In this document: piece by piece, positions 56,501-64,000 of the stretch
How the letters are laid out: each line of letters begins with the position of its first letter
Numbering within the stretch: position 1 is the stretch's first letter
Assembly: GCA_963931865.1 (NCBI GenBank)
Contig: OZ007513.1
Span: 10,317,467-10,381,466, forward strand
DNA length: 64,000 bases
Reading direction: 5' to 3'
Source: Axinella damicornis
Lineage: Eukaryota > Porifera > Demospongiae > Axinellida > Axinellidae
Position numbers and translations under genes: made by a program
Notes under the pieces: model-generated
Told to the model about the DNA's origin: nothing
The model's input: only the letters and a program-made list of their open reading frames with translations
Databases searched by the model: none

Positions 56501-56792
56501 TCTGCACTGGCATGTCACTGTTATTGCCATGACTTTTAGGCCTCTTGCTTGCGTATGAGTATCGTCAAGGCTCGATCTGTATGCCATGGATAGTATACGT
56601 GTAATTTGTACACTTGGACGACTGCATGGTTGAGCAGTTGCTGCCTATCAAAATGTGAAATCATAATAGCGTGACAAACGCATCAATCATTAGTGGGCGG
56701 GAGCGTATGCACTACTGGAACTCACTAATGAGAATGGGTGACTGAGCAGTGGCTCCCAGAACAGCAGCGCAGAGAACAGCAAGGAGCAGCAT
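50528..56792 (-). CDS. PLA2G15-like: Group XV phospholipase A2, copy 2, type II
   Basis: Exons: 1, 56726-56792; 2, 54780-54927; 3, 53954-54165; 4, 50528-51324; 1224 nt, 407 residues. Signal peptide MLLLAVLCAAVLGATA; exon 1/2 junction PILI-IHGLTGSQLE; VRVPGFG and APYDWR in exon 3; Ser of HSMGG about residue 176; GLGDGDGVVN acid loop; GIDHAQ base; hydrophobic tail. Type II differs from the other types by the extra residue in YNSNGGEK before the elbow and by GLGDGDG in place of FGDGDG. Intron 3 (51325-53953) contains a fibrinogen-like pseudogene on the opposite strand. The promoter is the most divergent in the array. Confidence 0.83.
51900..52893 (+). pseudogene. Fibrinogen-like secreted protein, broken copy in intron 3 of copy 2
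   Basis: The ATG at 51900 opens a good signal peptide (MIFTAILVLLSLGALLPAPT) and an open frame through the MYCNMDRVCG core. One base is missing near 52280, where the other copy reads GGWARIAYL, so translation leaves frame. The middle part ends at a TAG (52634-52636) shared with the copy at 38 kb. The last part, DDLLWDGQDCG through TDDIEVRICG to ELIELYVR, is in a third frame and has its own TAA at 52645-52647. The two copies are about 13.9 kb apart and share flanking intron sequence, so the gene was already in the intron when the block duplicated. The break at CATCTTTCATAGGG is common to both and hence older. Confidence 0.75.
53339..53831. mobile_element. GCCGC-ended DNA element in intron 3 of copy 2
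   Basis: Same 493-base element and site as 39418-39910, with few differences. Confidence 0.55.
54687..54732. mobile_element. Short hairpin of the GCCTCG family, with a partial duplication
   Basis: GCCTCGTTCCC is repeated, then GTTCCCAGGTGGCCTGGGAAC forms the hairpin and GAGGC closes it. It is absent at the same site of copy 7 (near 16660). ATTTCA is repeated on both sides. Confidence 0.5.
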
Positions 56793-56867
56793 CGTCACGA
56801 TAGTTGCACACAGATGGGGGAGGGAGAGAGACGATCTGTCGCATGCGCACGTGCACGTTCTCCGGAG

Positions 56868-56899
56868 TGACATCATCCTTCTTGCCAGCCCCACCCACA
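56868..56899 (-). promoter_or_regulatory. Divergent promoter block of copy 2
   Basis: TGACATCA (56868-56875), one base off the palindrome, followed by CTTGCCAGCCCCACCCACAT, after which similarity to the other promoters ends. Confidence 0.3.
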
Positions 56900-57658
56900 T
56901 CAATTTTAGCTGCTACTAAGTTAGGAACACAGTAGCACGTACTTAGTGCATTTTATGTAGTAGTTAACCTTTCATTGCTGGAGGGCCTAAATTAATACTT
57001 GACGAATGCTCTGAAGAATACACTGAACAGCTACATTGTGGGGTGAGACTGAGCAAATCTTGGTACAAGCAAGTTGTATAACTGTGGAAGCATGCTGAAA
57101 TGCTGTAACCATGACACAGAATAATAACTTACACTTTATGTTCAGCAGGTTTACTAAATCCCTTTCCCATGGCCATGCAGTTTTGTTGTATTAATTGTAT
57201 TGCTTTGCAATATAATTATGGTGTTGTAGTCTACAAGTACAAAGAATCATTTCATCCACACACAAGATTAACATGGCTGGCTTCTGAGTTCACTCCTATT
57301 AAACGGGAAGGGATTCCTCTTTATTGCTGACATTTAATGTTTCTATTGACATCTGCAGGTAACCACGATAACTACCGTTTGTGCTCTGACATTTGTTATA
57401 CCAGCTACCAACTTCATTTCATAACAACTACCTAGCTAGACATGTGACTACCGGTAGCCAAATGATTAATCTATACACCATAATTCTAACCTCCATGGCA
57501 GAGCCCTTCCTTCCACACTGTACCATATGCTTTACTCACATGCACAGACCAAGCCAAGCTAGCCTGTGATATTTTATCTTTCTAAGCTCCAAATCTAGTA
57601 TGCACACTTCCGCTTTGCCCTGAATCCTCCTTGTGCATCTGGCAATATGCTCTCTTCT

Positions 57659-57784
57659 GAATACCCTCCTGGTCGTACTGAAGACCCTCCTGGTCGTACT
57701 GAAGACCCTCCTGGTCGTACTGAAGACCCTCCTGGTCGTACTGAAGACCCTCCTGGTCGTACTGAATACCCTCCTGGTTGTACT
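57659..57784. repeat. 21-bp minisatellite, six units
   Basis: Six tandem units of GAMKACCCTCCTGGTYGTACT type, nearly identical, 126 bases. First and last units are slightly diverged (GAATACC). Confidence 0.9.
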
Positions 57785-58524
57785 GTCAAGATCCTTTAGC
57801 AACACAACTCCCCAGTCCAATACCTCTGCAATTGCTTGCAATCTCTGGATCACCATCAGTAGAGCTTCACTTCCGGCCAGTAGATCAACTTGGCATTCCC
57901 TCATTACATGCCTTGTGAATCTGTGAAGTTGTGATCACGAGTTGTGCGTGCACTGCTGCAGTGTATATAGCTAATGCTGGTGTTATGTGCACAAAACCAT
58001 CGTGAAATAATTGCTAAGCTAAAGAAGAAAGAGGCAGAAGAATGTAATTGGCCGTTTGGCAACTTTCTGGTTCAGTATTTTCATGATGCTTCATTGTGCC
58101 ACGTACTAGGAGCTGGTTGGCCAAGTAACGATTGAATAGCATAGCTACATGGAGTTTGCCGTTTTTTGAGAGTTTGTAGTATCGGCATAATTCATGTCTG
58201 TGCCGCCATCCCAACAATAATATAGAGTCCAAGTTACTTAGCCGTGCAGAAAACAATGATCGACATTGCGCATGGTGGATTGGTGTCCTTTGATAAATTG
58301 TTCTTACCACATTAACAATGTGCATGCATGATTGTGCATGTTGCATTCCCATCGTGCACGACAATCATACTCATGATTTCGTGCAGATCACAGTTATTGT
58401 TCAACTTGCATAAAAACTCATGTCAAACTGCTGAAACTCAACAAAGAGATCTGCTCTACAGATCACCAAAAGTAACACAACCTCTCTACAAGTAAGGTTC
58501 CTAGTCACACATGCGCATATGCAC

Positions 58525-61500
58525 TTAGTCAAAAACGAGGGCAAGTATCATTGCTGTGCTCCCAAACATAAGACTGAAACTGGCAGCAGCACTCACACTA
58601 GTAGAACTCGGCATGGCCACAATGTCCGCAACAGCTTGAAGTACAGCGGTATTCGCTACCATTTGACCGTGATTAACTCCGGGAAAGGTTGCGGTATTAA
58701 ACGGCTCGCTTTGCTCGTTTCTCCACTTCAGACACACTTGTGAGCTTAGAAGATTGACAGATCCGTCTCCATCGCCAAAAACAATGTTAGTTTCATTGGC
58801 ATCAAGTCCATTGCCGTAGGTATAGCTTTCTGGGGTGGAGACATTGGTACCGTAGTAACAGTAGGTGGGCACTCTGGGGGCAGGATAGTTTTCATTTATT
58901 GGTACAATCCCTTGGTACATCTGGTAGCCCTGAGGGTAGCGAATGTCTGTGAAAAGATCTTCGTAGTCATTGGCTGTGTAGGTTCGGTTGGGCGTCGTCA
59001 ATAGTACTGTGTTACCCCAAACAGAGGGTTTTGGTAAGAGCCAAACTCCGCTCTCAAGGGTGCGGAATAATGGTGCTAAATTGTCAGAGATCATTTGTTG
59101 TAATACTGAATTGCCGCCAGACCATGCTCCAGAAAGAGTGACCCAAGCATTGATGTACATATCTTTCCACTGCTGAGTGACCACTTCATTGAGAAAGTAC
59201 AGTGACACGATGCCGCCCATGCTGTGGATCACCAACGTCACCTTTTTCCCCCCGCTACTGCTGTACATAGTTTCTACTAGTGATCTCAGACGAGAGTAGT
59301 AGCCAATCCTGTACAGCTCATCTGGAGGTAAAGAGAGTAATAATTACGGTACACCAGTCGCCCATCTTTTGGCATGCATGCAAACATAATTGAAAGCATA
59401 TGAGCTGCATGCTTGATTGGGTTCTCCAAAAACTGTGTCAGGAATTTGCCCAGAAGAGCCAGTGGTATTATAGCTATGATACTTCGTCTGGTTGGGCAAA
59501 AACATATTAGCCATGTCATAATTCTGTATCCCAGCTGTTCCCAGGATATATCAGTAAGAATTCATGAGGATCTGGTCCATAGAACTTAACCCAGGCCTCG
59601 TTCGACTGCGGATTACTTTTTTCTACCAGTGTGCAATTGGTCGAGTATGTCTTTCTAGTGGCAGTATACTTCATATTGTCAGCAGCCAGCAGGAGAGGGA
59701 GAAGGAAGGGAGGGAGAATGATGGAAGGGGTGTGGAGGAAGGGTGGAGGGAGGGTGGAGGGAGGGGGTGGGAGGAGGGGGGGGGGGGGGGGGGGGGAGGG
59801 GAGGAGGTGATGTCAGCAGTACGCTTATAACAAAGATTGCAATATGAGATATGGATATTTAGGCCTGGGGTAAATTCCGTTGACCAGATTCTCATGAATT
59901 CTTACTGACAGTCTGGGAACAACTGGCCTACATCCAGGCACTACCTGCAGCTAGCCTCCAATCATATGGAGCTGCTCGGATGGTGTTCCCTCTCTCATAA
60001 CCCCTGGCAACAAAGTAGTTCACAAATGCAACGAAGACCGGCGAGGATGGAGGAGTGTCCAGGAATTCCACAGTATTGGTGTCTCCAAATCCTGGCACCC
60101 TGACCTCTGCACCAGTGTTGTTACTGTAGGTACCATCAGTACTGTTGAAGAGAAGCCTAAAGGAGGTTGTAATATGATATTTCTGTGAAGCAACCCACCA
60201 ACTAATTCTCAGGTTATTATAATCACAGCTATTGTATAACCTGCACAGGATAGCACTATTATTGAGGATCCAATGCATGGCTTGACCTCCCCTCTGAAAC
60301 AGAACATGATTACAGAACTGTAAATTCTATCACGTGCAATACGAATATGTGCAGGCACAATCCTAGTAAGATGTTGTGTATTCCATTCAGTACACTCACA
60401 GCAAGTCATTCACGAGGCACTGCGGCTGGCTTCTGGCAAAGACTGGATCTACCCACACCCTCCTGTACATCCCACTCGTACAACATGAGCAGTTGTATGG
60501 ATCAGAAGTCACCCGAGCTTCCAACTGGGAACTAGTAATGCCATGGACTGTGTGCAGGAGGGTCATATGAAAATCATACTGAATAGTTAACAAGTGAAAA
60601 AAATATTGTCATCCCTTCCTTGCTTGCTTGCTTGCAGTTGTGAGTTGTGAGTACCGCAATAATGCATTATCAGCAGATGCATCCCTGACTATATGAGCTG
60701 CAACTGAGGTGACCAAACCAACCAAGATGCTTTGCAGTGGCCAGGGGCATAGGCAGAAATTTGAAAAGGGGGTTTCAAAGTGCTGCCGAAGGCAGTGAAC
60801 AGACTAAAACTAGTGTGTGGGCCTGCATGAGTTCGAATTTTCGGTCTGGTCCCAAGGGGGGTTTCCTGAAACCCCTGCAACCCCCCTGTCTATGCCCCTG
60901 GTGGCACATTCCACAGTGTAGGGGGCACTGAGATGCAATCATGCATGGTGGTCACCCAGAGCCTGCATGGTTAAAACAACCACTCCCTTTGCATGCATGT
61001 ACTGTAAACAGGGAAGGGTTGTTTTAACCGGGCATCTCAGTGCCCCCTCTACTATGGAATGTGCCGCTGCAAAACATCAAGTTTGGTTTGGTCACTCACC
61101 TCAGTTACAGCTCATATATAGACAAATGTATTGTCACTTGAACAATGTAGTTTCCACAGTGCGCATGCACTACAAAGAACCCAATATCATTTGGCTGGTA
61201 ATAATTATTTGGCATAGCAGCAACATTAAGTGAAAAATTTGGCTAAAGCCTTGTTACGAATTTTTGTTTGCATGTGGGAGAGCCTGGGAACGAGTCTACC
61301 TTGGTAGCTCCTATATAACAATTATTTGTGTATGTATTTGCTCAGCATTCTGCCCAGCAAATCAACTGCACATGAATTCACTAATGAGAATCATGGTAGT
61401 ACTAAATTACAGCTGGTTTGCCTATGCTGGCTGTTTCAGCTAAAGCTGCAAGTTTGGGTAGTTACTTACCAGTTACTCATAAAATAAAACTAATTGTTAA

Positions 61501-62737
61501 CACCTACTGGTAACCCTGTAGCCTTGTTCCCAGCCTTCACGTCCAGCTTTAATTTGCCCAGGCCTCCACACACAGAATTGTCACTTATTGTATTGCAAGT
61601 GACTAAAGCTGGGTGTGATGGAGGCCTGGGAATGAGGCTAAGCTGAACAGCTGCATTACACATGCACTTCAAATATGGGATAGAGACTGCTATTCTATCA
61701 TGTGCTGGTGTAGTTATTACAAGCATGCACATTTGCAGATGAAACAGTCCTACTAACCTGCAGAATTTGGTCACAAGCCGAATATAGTGCTAGTAGTTTG
61801 CTACTATGCAGGTGCCTGTGTGGAATTAGCAAGCTCTATCGCTATTGAAGACCACTCTGAGCTTCACCTGGTACTTATTTACCTTCTCTGTAACATGTGA
61901 TACCTGGAGCATATGCACTTATAAATACCCAGGACAATCATGCTGTAGTGTTCTCCTCACCCACCACACCAATTAGGTTGCTGGAGTTTACTATGGAGTG
62001 TCATCTGGCATAGTGTTTCCCTTGCTTGGACAATGAATGCCCTTGTATATACCTCATTCAATAGTTTGCAATTAACCATGTTATCAGATTTAAGGATTTC
62101 AACTCAAGGCACACCCCTCTTTGGATGTGTTCAGTGGTGTCACATGCAGAGCTATCAGCTAAAACAGACTTAACTGGTCCCTGCAACCAGGGTACGTAGC
62201 TAACCACTGTGCAGTTAAACAAATCTGCAGCTGAGAGAGAGGAGTTCAGATGCCTCCGCAATGATGCTATATGCAGCTTGTGTACTGCTCCACTGCTGTG
62301 GGCCCAGTAACTTATAGTGGTAAGAGCATCTGATTGGTACTCAGATGGTCTTGGGTTCGAATTCCAGCTGCATGGTCCCGTGGATTCAATATCTTGGCCC
62401 CCCTCACTATGAGCAACAAAAGTACAAGCCTATGTCCTGCGTGCGTGGTTGGGTTAGCTTGGTTGGTTGGTGGTAGGCCCCTGGCAAGTAGCTGGTTGGT
62501 ACTACCTTGGTACGGTTCATCCCAACCACGTGGTACAGTAACAACAGCTGCAATAGAGTCGTATGCTTCTGCTGAGGGCTAATAGCATGTGCACGATTCG
62601 GGCCGCCCCACCACGCCGTGCCCCTCCCTCAGAAGTGCTGCGGTTTATATCATACACCACACGAACTCACTAATGAGAATGGGGGACTGAGCAGTGGCTC
62701 CCAGAACAGCAGCGGAGATGAGAGCAAAGAGCAGCAT
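58525..62737 (-). CDS. PLA2G15-like: Group XV phospholipase A2, copy 1, type III, most divergent
   Basis: Exons: 1, 62671-62737; 2, 60400-60547; 3, 59945-60156; 4, 58525-59321; 1224 nt, 407 residues. Signal peptide MLLFALISAAVLGATA; junction PILI-IHGITSSQLE; VRVPGFG; APYDWR; Ser of HSMGG about residue 176; VFGDGDGSVN; GVNHGQ; tail SAAASFSLMFGSTAMILALVFD. It differs more from the others than they do from each other: exon 3 reads SPVFVAFVNYF, and the exon 3 acceptor is CCTTTAG where the rest have CACTGCAG. Its introns also carry different elements. It probably marks the older, right-hand edge of the array, outside the zone of recent exchange. Confidence 0.83.
59537..59920. mobile_element. Foldback element with purine tract, intron 3 of copy 1
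   Basis: Arms of about 60 bases (CAGTAAGAATTCATGAGGAT and its inverted partner) lie at 59537-59600 and 59860-59920. Between them is a roughly 115-base purine-only stretch (about 59690-59808) ending in GGGGGG runs, which could form a triplex. Absent from the other copies. Confidence 0.6.
60690..61118. mobile_element. Foldback element in intron 2-1 region of copy 1, hit by a hAT-like MITE
   Basis: Outer arms TATATGAGCTGCAACTGAGG and CCTCAGTTACAGCTCATATA are inverted. Further matching arm segments include GCACATTCCA and GGGGGCACTGAGATGC. The left arm is interrupted by the element at 60742-60900. The position is in intron 1 of copy 1, just upstream of exon 2. Confidence 0.65.
60742..60900. mobile_element. 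hAT-like MITE, 159 bp, 5-bp target duplication
   Basis: Ends CAGGGGCATAGG and CTATGCCCCTG are inverted and flanked by GTGGC (60737-60741, 60901-60905). The inner GCTGCCGAAGGCAGTG matches 8827-9271, so they are related. Confidence 0.75.
61521..61638. mobile_element. TA-flanked hairpin of the GCCTCG family
   Basis: GCCTTGTTCCCAG and CCTGGGAATGAGGC ends, TA at both sides, arms about 50 bases. Confidence 0.55.
62301..62372 (+). mobile_element. tRNA-Thr-like sequence, pseudo-tRNA or SINE head
   Basis: An A-box (TAGTGGTAAGAGC), an anticodon arm TCTGA-TTGGTAC-TCAGA giving anticodon GGT (Thr), and a B-box (GGTTCGAATTC) appear in order and at tRNA spacing. The acceptor stem does not pair (GGCCCAG against AGCTGCA), and the T stem has wobble pairs, so a functional tRNA is unlikely. 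Confidence 0.5.
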
Positions 62738-64000
62738 CCTTCTTTTCTGGAGACACGTTCACAAGACCAGCCCTGGATCCTCACGTTACGTAACGTCTGC
62801 CGCGCGGGGATCCTGTAAGGCGTAATCTATCCTGCGTAGTCTCGTTCCAATTCCCAAGTGTGGTCTGGGAACGAGACTGCATCCTGCACCACTGGTGGCC
62901 AAAAGGGATGTGCAAGGACAACATTAGCATTTCAGAGTCTCTTTACTAAGTCAACTCATTGATTGAGTATTATGTCTTCCAAGCTCCATATGTTCGTCAC
63001 CCATCAGACCGGTCATTTAGTAAGGTACTGTCAATGATGTGCTCATTTATACCATGCAGCAGCTAAAAGCCTATTCTGCAAATGGTGTGGAGGAACTAAC
63101 ATACTAGTACCAGTAGCTACTCTCCTGCAAAGCAACCGTCACCTCACTAGTGCCATGTTTAAACTCGTGTATACCTCATGGTGTTTGATGCTACGTTTGA
63201 TACATGTTGTATCAAACACCATGAGCTAAAACAGTGCATCAAAATTAATGCCTCCCTGGCCTCCACTGCTTGTGGTTGACATTGGGAGCTAAGGTGGCAA
63301 GTTGTTGAACTATAGCCAGATGAAGAGCTAGTACGCAGCATGTCGTAGACAACATTAATTCTTGTTCTTGTTCAAGGCCTTGTTTCTTGTCCAGCCATCC
63401 AAAGGAGTGTAGCCATGTGACTGTGATGCTGTATGCGATTGTGCATGGTTGTGTCTGTGATAATTACCAGATAATCATAATTGTCCGCACACATGATTTG
63501 CAAGCTCGTTAAAGACGAGTTTGTTATGATACGTTCCAGCCAATGAAACTGTGACATATCTGCTCAGCATTCCGTGCCCATATGCAGAACAGCTGTACAG
63601 ACGCACCGATATACTTTCTATACAGCTACTGTGTGTAGTGTGTAACATCATAACATGCCTGCATTCAAGCGGTGGCTATGTACACATGCATTAGGAAATT
63701 TCAGAAGATGTCCTCCCAAACCAAGGCTGCACTATAAAATTTAATATTGTACAGCTTTGATATTGTACAGCTACTGTTAGTCATACAGCTGCTGCTGTAC
63801 CGTAGAGACTGTAGGCGCATGCGCTTATCGCATGCAGCAGCATGAAAGTATGCGCTTATTATGAGTATACGCTTATTAGCGCTATAGCGGTAACGGATCC
63901 CGATCATGGCAAGCTGACGAAGATGCTGTGAGCGATGTCATCATATCTACAAGGGAGTATGGTCCCGTACTGTACGTCGGTGGCGAGATTCTTCAACTTA
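62738..64000. other. Right flank of the array, no gene recognised
   Basis: Upstream of copy 1 the CRE is missing; only a TTACGTAA-like palindrome stands near 62796. A GTCTCG-family hairpin lies at 62839-62877, and a 49-base hairpin (CTCATGGTGTTTGAT and its inverse) at about 63176-63224. The rest is AT-rich with short unsupported frames and no further phospholipase exon. Confidence 0.55.
62839..62877. mobile_element. Short TA-flanked hairpin
   Basis: GTCTCGTTCC and GGGAACGAGAC ends with TA on the left. Same family as 3481-3542. Confidence 0.45.

Larger units (their letters stand above)
56793..58524. other. Spacer between copies 2 and 1, mostly unique
   Basis: No gene is seen. The shared promoter blocks are weak (see 56868). 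From about 56910 to 58480 the sequence is unlike the other spacers and holds a 21-bp minisatellite and, near 58005-58110, a segment faintly like the AAAACCATCRTGA...AAGAAGAAAG stretch at 42255-42330. The open frames across the minisatellite are a by-product of its 21-base (7-codon) period. Confidence 0.55.

Noticed and set aside
57536..57926. Frames with repeated TTRRVFS or VLKTLLV units
   Set aside because: They are translations of a 21-base minisatellite, whose length is a multiple of three and so stays open in several frames.
62301..62372. Functional tRNA-Thr(GGT) gene
   Set aside because: The A-box, anticodon arm and B-box are good, but the acceptor stem cannot pair.

Overview
The window is eukaryotic and almost certainly animal: genes are interrupted by GT-AG introns, there are no operons, and the non-coding DNA is packed with DNA transposons, foldback elements and a LINE fragment. 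The protein families (a lysosomal-type group XV phospholipase A2 array, a fibrinogen-like family I associate with sponges and cnidarians, a ZMYM1-like hAT transposase) and the AGCTAGCTA / GCATGCATGC texture of the introns suggest a marine invertebrate, most likely a demosponge. That assignment is inference.

The backbone is a tandem array of nine paralogous phospholipase genes, all on the minus strand, numbered here from right (copy 1) to left (copy 9). Each has four coding exons whose sizes and splice phases are nearly invariant: exon 1 of 67 nt (signal peptide, phase 1), exon 2 of 148 or 139 nt (phase 2), exon 3 of 212 nt (phase 1) and exon 4 of about 794-800 nt (lipase core, catalytic triad, hydrophobic C-terminus). 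Spliced in silico, copies 1, 2, 3, 5, 6 and 8 give open proteins of 405-407 residues. Copy 4 has a nonsense codon and a frameshift, copy 9 has a chimeric last exon, and copy 7 has no recognisable exon 1. At the left edge the promoter block of a tenth copy is present, interrupted by a hAT-like element that runs off the window, so the array continues leftwards. To the right of copy 1 no further exon is seen.

Exon 4 falls into three sequence types. From left to right they run III/II chimera, I, II, III, I, II, I, II, III, which is a higher-order repeat made by unequal exchange. Blocks of several kb are almost identical between roughly 3.9-14.6 kb and 40.3-51.4 kb, and between roughly 2.8-5.9 kb and 19.9-23.2 kb. 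Copies 4 and 2 each carry, in intron 3 and on the opposite strand, a copy of a secreted fibrinogen-like gene. Both copies are broken, and they share one frameshift.

The duplicated array works as a natural set of filled and empty sites, so many transposons can be delimited to the base. Intron 1 and the 5' flank of copy 5 hold an intact-looking 2.9 kb hAT element, a self-nested palindromic MITE with TA target sites, a 0.54 kb foldback element with GGACT-repeat arms, two further MITEs and a 5'-truncated LINE. Four unrelated insertions with CA(G/T)-type hAT-like ends have clear 5-bp target duplications.
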